This document shows, piece after piece, positions 7,570 to 15,008 of a DNA stretch of 32,113 nt. Within the stretch, counting starts at the first letter, position 1; every line of letters starts with the position of its first letter. The notes under the pieces were generated by a model. It saw nothing but the letters and a program-made list of their open reading frames with translations. It was not told the DNA's origin and made no database searches. Source of the DNA: an uncultured Burkholderiales bacterium (GTDB taxonomy: Bacteria > Pseudomonadota > Gammaproteobacteria > Burkholderiales > Burkholderiaceae_E); contig CAIUGQ010000401.1 of the NCBI GenBank assembly GCA_903898725.1, positions 1 through 32,113 of the forward strand, written 5' to 3'. The position numbers and the translations under genes were made by a program.

Positions 7570-9201
7570 TCAGCGCGTGCGGCAGCCCGCGAAGAGGTCT
7601 CGCGCCTCGAGGTAGCGCGGGCTGCGGACGTCGAGCAGCCCGATGATCGAGTGGTAGAGCTCGTCGTGACCCGTGGGCCGGGTCGCGGCCAGGCCGCGCA
7701 GGCAGGCGAGGTCGACCCGCAGGCCGCGCGCCGCATCCTCCGGGATCCACCAGAACATGGGGACTTCGGTCTGCTCGTGCGGGGCGATCGCATGGGGCAT
7801 GCCGTGCAGGTAGAGGCCGCGCTCGCCGAGCGATTCACCATGGTCCGAGACGTAGGTCATCGCGACGTCGAAGCGTCCGCGCTGGCCTTCCAGGAAGGCG
7901 ATCGTTCGGGACAGGAACCGGTCGGTGTAGGCGATCGCATTGTCGTAGGCATTCACGATCTCGTCGCGGCTGCACTCGCGCAGCTCGTTGCGCTCGCAGG
8001 CCGGCGTCCAGCGCCGGTAGGCGTCGGGGTAGCGGCGGAAGTACGCCGGACCGTGGTTGCCGAGCTGGTGGAGCACCACGACCAGGTCTCCGGTGGCGGA
8101 CTTCACCACGCCGTCGAGTCCGTGCAGCAGGATCTCGTCGAAGCAGCGCTCGTCCCCGCACAGGTCGGGCACCGTCGAGCGGCTGACGTCCTCCACGGGC
8201 AGTCCGGCGCAGACCCCCTTGCAGCCCGCCTGGTTGTCGCGCCACAGCACCTGCATCCCGGCGTGGTGGAGCACGTGCAGCAGGGAGTCGGTGGCTCCGA
8301 TCCGGTGCTCGTCGTAGTCCGCGCGGCCGTAGGGCGAGAACATGCAGGGCAGCGAGACCTCGGTCGAGGTGCCGCAGGCGCGGGCCTTGAGCAGGCTGAT
8401 CACGTCCTGCCTCGCCGCGAGCTCGGGGGTCGTCGGTCTCGGGTAGCCGTTGAGCTGCCAGTTCGCCGCCCGGACGGTCTCGCCCACGACCACCACCAGC
8501 AGCGTCGGCCGGCGACCCGCGGCGTGCTCCCGGGTTGCCGGATCGGGGGGCTCGTGGGTGCCGACCGTGTGTCCGAGGCCTGCGGTCGCGACCGAGCTCA
8601 GCGACCACACGACGTTGGCGGGTGCCATCGTGTAGCGCAGCGTCTTCTGGTTGCGCATCGTCGAGCCGAAGTCCTGGAACACCGCAAGCAGCGCACCGAC
8701 GCCGAGCAGCGCCGCCGCGGCGACCGTCGCCGTGCGCAGGGCGATCGCGCGGCGCCAGGGGCGCGGCCGCAGGCGAACCCACAGGACCGCTGCTGCGGGC
8801 AGCACGCCGAACAGGGTCATGTGCAGCGCGAACCCGAGCGTCAGCAGCTCGCCCGCCTCGCGGGTGTCGGTGGCCAGCACGTTGCGGATCATCGACGGAT
8901 CGATCACCACGCCGTAGCGCTTCGCGTAGTAGCCGGCCGAGGCGGCGGCCAGCAGCAGCACCGCGAGCAGCGGGCGCAGCAGCGCCCGCGGGCCGAACAG
9001 CGCGGGGACCACGAAGTGCATCGAGACCAGCATCGCGGCGCTGGCCGCGACGATGGCCCAGGTGCCGGCCGCGGCGGGATCGCGGTCGGCGAGCAGTCCT
9101 TTCCAGAATGCCCCGTTCGCCGTGGCGGCGATGAAGACCGAGACCGCGAGGATCAGCCATTCCGCGCCCACGGTGGGCCGGCGAAGCGGGGGGCGGCTCA
9201 T
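7570..9201 (-). CDS. eptA: Lipid A phosphoethanolamine transferase
   Basis: A 543-residue inner-membrane enzyme that transfers phosphoethanolamine from phosphatidylethanolamine to lipid A phosphates on the periplasmic face, lowering surface charge and polymyxin binding. Five hydrophobic helices occupy about residues 13-180, followed by a periplasmic alkaline-phosphatase-fold domain. Residues matching the known catalytic set are Glu241 (VVGET), nucleophile Thr280 (CGTSTEVSLPCMF), His383 (GNHGP), Asp453-His454 (SDHGES) and His466. Paired cysteines (276/286, 327/331, 348/353, 402/410) match the disulfides of EptA/MCR proteins. The start overlaps the stop of the PAP2 gene by 4 bp (ATGA), so the two are translationally coupled. 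The upstream two-component genes probably control it. No resistance phenotype can be read from sequence alone. Confidence 0.93.
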   Translation of the reverse strand: MSRPPLRRPTVGAEWLILAVSVFIAATANGAFWKGLLADRDPAAAGTWAIVAASAAMLVSMHFVVPALFGPRALLRPLLAVLLLAAASAGYYAKRYGVVIDPSMIRNVLATDTREAGELLTLGFALHMTLFGVLPAAAVLWVRLRPRPWRRAIALRTATVAAAALLGVGALLAVFQDFGSTMRNQKTLRYTMAPANVVWSLSSVATAGLGHTVGTHEPPDPATREHAAGRRPTLLVVVVGETVRAANWQLNGYPRPTTPELAARQDVISLLKARACGTSTEVSLPCMFSPYGRADYDEHRIGATDSLLHVLHHAGMQVLWRDNQAGCKGVCAGLPVEDVSRSTVPDLCGDERCFDEILLHGLDGVVKSATGDLVVVLHQLGNHGPAYFRRYPDAYRRWTPACERNELRECSRDEIVNAYDNAIAYTDRFLSRTIAFLEGQRGRFDVAMTYVSDHGESLGERGLYLHGMPHAIAPHEQTEVPMFWWIPEDAARGLRVDLACLRGLAATRPTGHDELYHSIIGLLDVRSPRYLEARDLFAGCRTR

Positions 9202-9911
9202 GCGGCCCTCATGCGCACCGCTGCGGGCACCGCGCGGCGCACGGGTGCGAGGAGCGCGAAGATCAGCGCGGCGACCGTCCACACGACGAACGCGGACCAC
9301 AGGTTGTGGCTGAGGAAGTGCGCGCCCTGGACCATCCGCACCGCGCCGAAGGCGACGCCGGCGCCGACGCCGGCCAGCAGTCCGGCGACGCGCAGTCGCG
9401 CATCGTCGAGCGCGACGCCCGCGAAGTAGATCGACAGCAGCGAGAACCCGCCCGAGGCATGGCCGCCGGGAAAGCAGCGGCCGGCCTCGGCGCGGCTCAC
9501 CAGCCATCCCGAGCGGAAGACCGCGTGACCGCCGAACTCGACGAGGTCCCACGGGCAGCGCTGCGCGGTCACCAGCTTCAGCAGGGTGACGACCGCCGGG
9601 CCGGCCGCCATCGCCGCGGTGGTCGCCCACAGCACGTGGCGCCACCGCGCGAGCGCGGTCAGCCGCAACGACGCGATCGAGGTCGCCAGCAGCAGGCACC
9701 AGACGATCCAGACCGCCGATTTCGCGAGCCGGTGGCCGACGAGCTGCAGCAGGTTCGAGCCGCGGGCCGGAAAGGCCTGGAGCACCGGATCGTAGGCGGC
9801 GTTCGCCAGCAGCTGGTCGAGGCCGCTCGAGTCGGCGCCCCAGGCGATCGTGGCGAGCAGGACCGCGACCAGGAGCTGGTCGCGCAGGGGGGAGGGGGCG
9901 AGCGCGGGCAT
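9198..9911 (-). CDS. PAP2-family membrane phosphatase, probably acting on lipid A or undecaprenyl/phospholipid phosphates
   Basis: A 237-residue protein with about five to six membrane helices. The PAP2 phosphatase motifs are present in variant form. The first is K112-x6-C119-P120 (AQRCPWDL), with Cys where Arg is usual. The second is PGGH (148-151) with the active-site His151. The third is R192-x5-H198-x3-H202, with His where Asp usually ends the motif. Both histidines needed for the phospho-enzyme chemistry are kept. From memory, CPWDL and GAHFLSH are typical of PAP2 proteins found beside eptA genes, so this is probably a subfamily trait and not decay. Position between a sensor kinase and eptA (4-bp overlap with the latter) suggests periplasmic dephosphorylation linked to lipid A modification. 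The substrate is inferred. Confidence 0.85.
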   Translation of the reverse strand: MPALAPSPLRDQLLVAVLLATIAWGADSSGLDQLLANAAYDPVLQAFPARGSNLLQLVGHRLAKSAVWIVWCLLLATSIASLRLTALARWRHVLWATTAAMAAGPAVVTLLKLVTAQRCPWDLVEFGGHAVFRSGWLVSRAEAGRCFPGGHASGGFSLLSIYFAGVALDDARLRVAGLLAGVGAGVAFGAVRMVQGAHFLSHNLWSAFVVWTVAALIFALLAPVRRAVPAAVRMRAA

Positions 9912-9981
9912 CGGCGAGGCAGTCTGCCGAGGCGTGTGTCGAATTCCTGTCGAATCCGTGGCGCTCTCGCGCCGGCGCGGC

Positions 9982-11283
9982 TCAGCTCGGCTCGGACAGG
10001 CGCAGCGTGAAGCGAACGCCGCGTCCGGCGCGGGGCTCGACGTCGAGTGTCCAGCCGTTGAGCTCGGCGAGCTGGCGGGCGATCGCCAGACCGAGTCCGC
10101 GCCCGGACTCGGGCTCGTCCGCGGTTTCTCCGCGATCGGCGCGCGGTCCTCGCCAGGCACGCTCGAACACGAACGGCAGATCGGACTCGGGGATGCCGGG
10201 GCCGTCGTCCTCGATGGTGAGCGTGCGGGCATCGCCGGTGGCGACGCAGCGCCCCGGTGCCGCGTGCTCGGCGGCGTTCTGCAGCAGGTTGCGCACGATG
10301 GTCAGCAGCGCGTGCCGGTCGGCGAGGACCGAGGTCGTCGCCGGGATGCGGTTCTCGAGCACCAGACCGCGACGGGCGGCATCGGCCTGCACGGTGAGCC
10401 AGGCATCGTCGATGCAGCGCGCGAGCGCCACCGCTGCGGCAGGCTCGCGGCGGCGTCCGGACAGCATGCGGGCCGATTCGATCGCACCGGCCAGGGCGTC
10501 GACGGTGGAGGTCATCCGCTGCAGCCGGATGTGCTGGGCCTCGGGCAGGGCGGACGACTCGCCGAGCATCTCGATGTCGCTGCGCAGGACCGCCAGCGGC
10601 GTGCGGAGCTCATGGCCGAGGTTGGCGCCGAACTCGCGCTCTCGTGCGATCGCGCGCTCGAAGCGCTGCTGGACCCGCTCGAAGGCCGAGACCAGGCGTG
10701 CCTCCTCGTCGGACGCACCGCGCGCGGTGTCCTCGGGCGCCCCGGGTACCCAGTCGGCCAGGCGGACCGAGAGCCGCTCCATCGGGGCCAGCACGATCCG
10801 CGCGAGCCGGCGGGCCATCGCGATCGCAGCCGCGATGCACAGCCCCCCCAGGCCGATCAGGTAGAGGCCGTACTGGTGGACCTGCTCCTCGTTGCGCTGC
10901 GCGTCATAGGCGACGATCAGGCGGCCGGCCGGGGTCGGCATCGCCACGACGTGCAGGTGGCGGTCGTCGTCGCCGACGCGATGCGGCCCATCGGAGAGGC
11001 TCGCCAGCCTGGACGGCAGGCCCGTCGGCACGCTGTTGCCGTCGATGCGCACCAGCCAGGCTCTCAGGTCCGCGCCGCGGTCGAGGAGGTCGGCCGCGCG
11101 CGGGCCGTCGAGATCACCGCGTTCGGCGTAGGTGGCGAGCTGCCGGGCCTCGGCCAGCACGAGTTCGTCCGCGATCCGGTCCTCCTGCTCCTCGAGCGAG
11201 AGGTAGGCGATCGCGCCCTGGGTGATCACGAACAGCGTGACCAGGGCCGCGAGCGCGTTGGAGACCCGGTGCTGCAGCTTCAT
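9982..11283 (-). CDS. Two-component sensor histidine kinase (PmrB/ColS-like position)
   Basis: A 433-residue membrane kinase. Helix 1 is about residues 8-29, a periplasmic sensor of about 105 residues follows, and helix 2 is about 138-158. A HAMP-like region (about 158-215) precedes the dimerisation domain with phospho-acceptor His224 in GHELRTPL. The ATPase domain has the N box (RNLLQNAAEHA, about 331-341), G1 (EDDGPGIP, about 358-365) and G2 (GRGLGLAIARQLAELNGW, about 394-411). All kinase motifs are intact. The start overlaps the regulator stop by 4 bp (ATGA). A 70-bp gap separates its end from the PAP2 gene. The periplasmic segment is acidic (ADELVLAEARQLATYAERGD, then DGPHRVGDDD), which could bind metal ions or cationic peptides as in PmrB or ColS; the signal itself is unknown. 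Confidence 0.9.
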   Translation of the reverse strand: MKLQHRVSNALAALVTLFVITQGAIAYLSLEEQEDRIADELVLAEARQLATYAERGDLDGPRAADLLDRGADLRAWLVRIDGNSVPTGLPSRLASLSDGPHRVGDDDRHLHVVAMPTPAGRLIVAYDAQRNEEQVHQYGLYLIGLGGLCIAAAIAMARRLARIVLAPMERLSVRLADWVPGAPEDTARGASDEEARLVSAFERVQQRFERAIAREREFGANLGHELRTPLAVLRSDIEMLGESSALPEAQHIRLQRMTSTVDALAGAIESARMLSGRRREPAAAVALARCIDDAWLTVQADAARRGLVLENRIPATTSVLADRHALLTIVRNLLQNAAEHAAPGRCVATGDARTLTIEDDGPGIPESDLPFVFERAWRGPRADRGETADEPESGRGLGLAIARQLAELNGWTLDVEPRAGRGVRFTLRLSEPS

Positions 11284-12038
11284 CGTGCCAGGGGCTCGGC
11301 GGTGGCGATCCGCCAGCCCACGCCGTGCACCGTCTCCAGACCGTGGAAGTCGGCGCCGGCCAGGGCCCGCCGCAGCAGGTGGATCTGCCCGCGCAACGGA
11401 TCGCCATCGGGCAGGTCGTCGGGCCAGAGCGCGGCCTCGAGCTCGGCCCGCGACACGATGCGCCCGGGCTCGCGCATCAGTCGCTCGAGCAGGCGCATCG
11501 ACATCGGCATCAGGCGCAGCACGCGCTCGCCGACCCGGACCTCGCGGTGCCTGCGGTCGAGGCGAAGCGGGCCGGCCACCCGGTCGTCGTCGATCACCTC
11601 GCCGCGGGCGCGCCGGTGCAGCGCGGCCAGCCGGGCGGCCACCTCGGCGAGTGCGACCGGCTTGACCAGGTAGTCGTCGGCGCCGAGCCCGAATGCGTCG
11701 AGCTTGTCGCCGAGGGCGTCGCGGGCGGTCAGCACGAGCACCGGTGCCGCGACGCCCAGCAGGCGGCGCATCGCGTCGAGCACCTCGGTGCCGCTGCGCC
11801 GCGGCAGCCCCAGGTCGAGCACCACGGCATCGAAGGGCTGCGCCTCCAGCCGTCGGAGCGCGGCCTCGCCGTCGTGCGCCAGGTCCACCTCGAAGCCGCG
11901 CCGCGACAGGTACTCGTGCAGGTTCGCGGCGAGCGTGGGTTCGTCCTCGACGATCAGCACTCGGCAGCCCGCACCGAGGGTGGGGTCCGCCGTGGCGACG
12001 GACGGCCCGTCGGTCGACCGTTCTGCGGGGGGGCTCAT
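11280..12038 (-). CDS. OmpR/PhoB-family response regulator
   Basis: A 252-residue protein. The receiver domain starts near residue 26 (RVLIVEDEP), with acidic pocket Glu31-Asp32, phospho-acceptor Asp75 (VVLDLGLP), Thr104 and Lys126 (LVKP). The C-terminal winged helix (about 157-247) contains RLMPMSMRLLERL and the recognition segment LRGQIHLLRRAL, ending in ETVHGVGWRI, typical of OmpR-type DNA binders. The N-terminus has about 25 extra residues before the receiver domain. No clear ribosome-binding site precedes ATG 12038, so a later start is possible. It is the first gene of the leftward operon with sensor, PAP2 phosphatase and eptA, and most likely activates it. It is similar in layout to PmrA and ColR, but cannot be assigned to either by eye. 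Confidence 0.92.
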   Translation of the reverse strand: MSPPAERSTDGPSVATADPTLGAGCRVLIVEDEPTLAANLHEYLSRRGFEVDLAHDGEAALRRLEAQPFDAVVLDLGLPRRSGTEVLDAMRRLLGVAAPVLVLTARDALGDKLDAFGLGADDYLVKPVALAEVAARLAALHRRARGEVIDDDRVAGPLRLDRRHREVRVGERVLRLMPMSMRLLERLMREPGRIVSRAELEAALWPDDLPDGDPLRGQIHLLRRALAGADFHGLETVHGVGWRIATAEPLAR

Positions 12039-12048
12039 CGGCGGCGAG

Positions 12049-12054
12049 CTTATC
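12049..12054 (-). promoter_or_regulatory. Candidate -10 element for the regulator-sensor-PAP2-eptA operon
   Basis: On the minus strand this reads GATAAG, the only A/T-rich hexamer in the short divergent region, 10 bp before the regulator start at 12038. If it functions, the leader would be only a few bases long, which would fit the missing Shine-Dalgarno sequence. No clear -35 box or repeat for the regulator is visible. Confidence 0.3.
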
Positions 12055-12081
12055 GCGTTCGGGGCCGCGCCGCGACTCGCC

Positions 12082-12087
12082 TAGAAT
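12082..12087 (+). promoter_or_regulatory. Candidate -10 element (TAGAAT) of the truncated haemoglobin gene
   Basis: TAGAAT matches five of six positions of TATAAT apart from G at the third base, and lies 6 bp before the ATG at 12094. Transcription would start at about the A of the start codon, giving a leaderless message. No Shine-Dalgarno sequence is present, which agrees with this. The -35 region is weak (TTCGGG). Confidence 0.4.
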
Positions 12088-12093
12088 GGCGCG

Positions 12094-12507
12094 ATGACCG
12101 ACGTTCCCGACGACGCCGCCGCCGGGCGGCCCAGCGCGTTCGAGCTTCTCGGCGGCGAATCCCGGGTGCGCGCCCTCGTCGACCGGTTCTACGACCGCAT
12201 GGCGATGGACGAGCGCTTCGAGGCGCTGCACGCCCTGCACCCGAAGCCGCTCGACAATGCCCGCGACCGGCTCTTCTGGTTCCTGTGTGGCTGGCTGGGC
12301 GGCCCGGACCACTACATCGAGCGCTTCGGTCACCCCAGGCTGCGGGCCCGCCACCTGCCGTACCCGATCGGCTCGAGCGAGCGCGACCAGTGGCTGCTGT
12401 GCATGGCCGAGGCGATGGCCGACGTCGAGGTGCCGCAGCCGCTGTTCGATCGCCTGCTCGAGGCGTTCTCGGGCACGGCCGACTGGATGCGCAACCGTGC
12501 GGGCTGA
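12094..12507 (+). CDS. Group II truncated haemoglobin
   Basis: A 137-residue haem protein of the trHbO/YjbI type. Visible features are FELLGG near residue 16, the B-helix RFYDRM with Tyr33 (B10), the FWFLCGWLGGP segment at 61-71, GHPRLRARHLPYPIG with proximal haem ligand His87 (F8), and RDQWLLCM with Trp100 (G8), the hallmark Trp of groups II and III. By family it binds O2 and NO and may help in NO or peroxide handling or O2 delivery. The protein is cytoplasmic. It is divergent from the regulator operon and 15 bp upstream of rmuC, possibly co-transcribed. Cys65 and Trp67 fall in the CD loop where many group II proteins carry Tyr/Trp, so ligand interactions may differ. Confidence 0.92.
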   Translation: MTDVPDDAAAGRPSAFELLGGESRVRALVDRFYDRMAMDERFEALHALHPKPLDNARDRLFWFLCGWLGGPDHYIERFGHPRLRARHLPYPIGSSERDQWLLCMAEAMADVEVPQPLFDRLLEAFSGTADWMRNRAG

Positions 12508-12522
12508 CGCACGCGGGCCGAC

Positions 12523-13833
12523 GTGACACTCGCGACCGCGCTGCTCGCCGCGATCGCAGCGGGGCTGGTGGTGGCGATCGTGCTGCTCGCGCTGCTGGTG
12601 GCCCGGCGCCCCGCCGAGGCGGGCGAGACGCGAGCCGGGTTCGAGGCGCTGGCCGATGCGCAGCGCGCCGCCGCCGAGCGCCTGCAGCGCGAGGTCCGCG
12701 CGGAAGTGCTCGAGCAGGCCCGCGGCAATCGGGTCGAGCTGGCCGAGTCGATCGGACGGTTCGCGCGCCAGGTGACCGCCCAGGCCGCGTCGGTCGCCCA
12801 GATCCAGAATGCGCAGATCGACGGCTTCGCCCAGCAGCTGCTGCGGCTCACCGAGTCCAACGAGCGTCGACTCGCCGAGATCCGCATGACGCTCGAGACC
12901 AAGCTGCGCGAGCTGCAGGCCGACAACGCCGGGCGGCTCGAGCAGATGCGCGCGACCGTCGACGAGAAGCTCAACGCCACGCTCGAGCAGCGGCTGGGCG
13001 AGAGCTTTCGTCTGGTCTCGGAGCGGCTCGAGCAGGTCCACCGCGGCCTGGGCGAGATGCAGGCGCTGGCCTCCGACGTCGGCGACCTCAAGCGGGTGCT
13101 GGCCAACGTGAAGACGCGCGGCATCTGGGGCGAGGTCCAGCTGTCGGCGCTGCTCGAGCAGATGCTCGCGCCGGGGCAGTACGCGGCCAATGTCGCCACC
13201 GTGCCCGGCTCGAGCGAACGCGTCGAGTTCGCGATCCGATTGCCGGGGCGCGACGCCGCCGTCTGGCTGCCGGTCGACGCCAAGTTTCCGCGCGAGGACT
13301 GGGAGCGGCTGCAGCTCGCGCACGACCGCGCCGACGCCGTCGCTGCCGAGGAGGCGGGTCGCGCGCTCGAGTCGCGCATCCGGGCCGAGGCGCGGCGCAT
13401 CCGGGACAAGTACCTGTCGCCGCCGGCGACGACCGACTTCGCGCTGATGTTCCTGCCGACCGAGGGGCTGTATGCCGAGGTGGTGCGTCGGGCGGGCCTG
13501 GTCGACGAGCTGCAGCGCGAGCATCGGGTGGTGCTCGCCGGACCGACCACGCTGTGCGCGCTCCTCAACAGCCTGCAGATGGGGTTCCGGACGTTCGCGG
13601 TCGAGCAGCGCACCAGCGAGGTCTGGGCGGTGCTCGGCGCGGTCAAGACCGAGTTCGGCAAGTTCGGCGACGTGCTCGCCAAGACGCGGCAGCAGCTGCA
13701 GTCGGTCAGCAACTCGCTGGACACCGCCGAGGTGAGGTCGCGGGCCATCGTGCGCAAGCTGCGCGACGTCGAGGAGCTCCCGGCCGCGCGAGCCGAGGCG
13801 CTGCTGCCGGACGACGAGGTGCCGGGCCGGTGA
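12523..13833 (+). CDS. rmuC: DNA recombination protein RmuC
   Basis: A 436-residue protein starting at GTG 12523. Residues 4-27 are a membrane anchor. A long coiled coil follows to about residue 180, rich in Glu, Arg, Leu and Gln heptads. The conserved RmuC core begins with DLKRVLANVKTRGIWGEVQL (about 188-207) and includes VEFAIRLPG (about 234-242) and WLPVDAKFPREDW (about 248-260). Glu204, Asp252 and Lys254 are in positions expected for the PD-(D/E)xK nuclease-like fold. Known work links RmuC to limiting inversions and rearrangements between repeats; the biochemical activity is poorly defined. Length is normal for the family. It lies downstream of the haemoglobin gene without an obvious functional tie. 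Confidence 0.93.
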   Translation: MTLATALLAAIAAGLVVAIVLLALLVARRPAEAGETRAGFEALADAQRAAAERLQREVRAEVLEQARGNRVELAESIGRFARQVTAQAASVAQIQNAQIDGFAQQLLRLTESNERRLAEIRMTLETKLRELQADNAGRLEQMRATVDEKLNATLEQRLGESFRLVSERLEQVHRGLGEMQALASDVGDLKRVLANVKTRGIWGEVQLSALLEQMLAPGQYAANVATVPGSSERVEFAIRLPGRDAAVWLPVDAKFPREDWERLQLAHDRADAVAAEEAGRALESRIRAEARRIRDKYLSPPATTDFALMFLPTEGLYAEVVRRAGLVDELQREHRVVLAGPTTLCALLNSLQMGFRTFAVEQRTSEVWAVLGAVKTEFGKFGDVLAKTRQQLQSVSNSLDTAEVRSRAIVRKLRDVEELPAARAEALLPDDEVPGR

Positions 13834-13957
13834 ACCGGGGACCTGGCGCCGCCTGCGGACCCTGGCGGGCGCAGTGGAGGGGTCGCCCGTCGGCGCGGTC
13901 TGTCGGCCGGTCCGGGCGCGCGTGCAACTTCCCGCGTTGCGGCGCGTCGGTTGAGTC

Positions 13958-14920
13958 ATGAACCAAGGCGACCTGCGTTCCACCGTCGAGCCGGACGCGT
14001 CCCCCCGGACCGCTGCCAGCGGCGCTCCCGCGCTCACCGTCTACTTCGACGGCGCCTGCCCGGTGTGCTCGCGAGAGATCGCGGCCTACCAGCGGCTGCG
14101 CGGCGCCGGCTCGATCGACTGGGTCGATGCGTCGCGCTGCGCGCCGCAGGCGCTCGGCCCGGGCCTCGACCGCGATGCCGCGCTCGCCCGGCTGCACGTG
14201 CGCCGCGACGACGGCAGCCTGGTCGACGGCGCCGCCGCGTTCGCCGCGGTCTGGCAGCGGCTGCCGGCGTTCGCGCTGCTCGGACGGATCGCGGGCTGGG
14301 CGCCGCTGCGCCCGGTGCTCGAGGCCGGCTACGTCGTGTTCCTGAGGGTGCGCCGCGCCTGGCGCGCGCCGGCGTCGGGCTGGTCGCCCCAGATCGAGGG
14401 TGACCTGCGCACCGACCATGCCGGCGAGACCGGTGCGGTCTCGATCTACCGCGGCATCCTGGCGGTCTCCCGCGACGCCGGGGTCCGTGCGTTCGCCGCC
14501 CGCCACCTCGAGACCGAGTCGTCGCACCTCGAGCGCATCGAGGCGGTTCTGCCTGCGGGCGCGCGCAGCCGGCTGCTGCCCGCCTGGCGGCTCGCCGGCT
14601 GGCTCACCGGGGCGCTGCCGGCGCTCGCCGGTCCGCGGGCGGTGCACGCGACGATCCATGCGGTCGAGACCTTCGTCGACCTGCACTACCGCGAGCAGCT
14701 CGATCGCATCGACGCGCTCGATCCGGACCGCGTCGATCCGCGCCTGCAGGGCCTGCGCGCCCTGCTCGATGCGTGCCGGGAAGACGAGGTCGCCCATCGC
14801 GACGAGGCCGCGGCCGCGTTCGATGCGCAGCCGCGTCCGGCCGGATGGCTGCTGCGCACCTGGTCGGCGATCGTCGGATCCGGCTCGGCGGCTGCGGTGA
14901 CGGTCTGCCGCCGGATCTGA
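13958..14920 (+). CDS. coq7: DCC (DUF393) thioredoxin-like domain fused to Coq7 demethoxyubiquinone hydroxylase
   Basis: A 320-residue two-domain protein. Residues 26-145 form a DCC/DUF393 domain, with YFDGACPVCSREI giving the signature Asp31 and the CxxC pair Cys34/Cys37, then WVDAS. Residues 147-320 are Coq7, a membrane-bound diiron enzyme that hydroxylates demethoxyubiquinone in the last steps of ubiquinone synthesis. Likely iron ligands are Glu157 (HAGETGA), Glu187 and His190 (ETESSH), Glu237 (HAVETF), and Glu277 and His280 (DEVAH), so the full set of four Glu and two His is present. There is no stop or frameshift between the domains: EGDLRTDHAGE directly follows the linker. Coq7 is normally about 200 residues and free-standing. 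The DCC domain might serve redox delivery or membrane docking, which is speculative. A 124-bp gap after rmuC suggests its own promoter. Confidence 0.92.
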   Translation: MNQGDLRSTVEPDASPRTAASGAPALTVYFDGACPVCSREIAAYQRLRGAGSIDWVDASRCAPQALGPGLDRDAALARLHVRRDDGSLVDGAAAFAAVWQRLPAFALLGRIAGWAPLRPVLEAGYVVFLRVRRAWRAPASGWSPQIEGDLRTDHAGETGAVSIYRGILAVSRDAGVRAFAARHLETESSHLERIEAVLPAGARSRLLPAWRLAGWLTGALPALAGPRAVHATIHAVETFVDLHYREQLDRIDALDPDRVDPRLQGLRALLDACREDEVAHRDEAAAAFDAQPRPAGWLLRTWSAIVGSGSAAAVTVCRRI

Positions 14921-14930
14921 GGCGCGGCGA

Positions 14931-14942
14931 GCCGAATTCGGC
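14931..14942. promoter_or_regulatory. 12-bp perfect palindrome upstream of the acyl-CoA module
   Basis: GCCGAATTCGGC is self-complementary and lies in the 88-bp gap between the coq7 fusion and the first acyl-CoA dehydrogenase, 66 bp before its start. It is the only A/T-containing symmetrical site in that gap and could be a repressor operator (TetR-type sites look like this). There is no other support. Confidence 0.25.
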
Positions 14943-15008
14943 CGGCGTCGCTCGACGCGCGCCCCGCCGCGGGCCGACACTCCCCGCTCCGCAGCAGGGG
15001 AGGCCCGC

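Noticed and set aside
11284..14037. Upstream extension of the sensor kinase frame by about 900 codons
   Set aside because: The extension runs antisense to rmuC and the haemoglobin gene and through the regulator in another frame. The kinase starts at 11283, coupled to the regulator stop.
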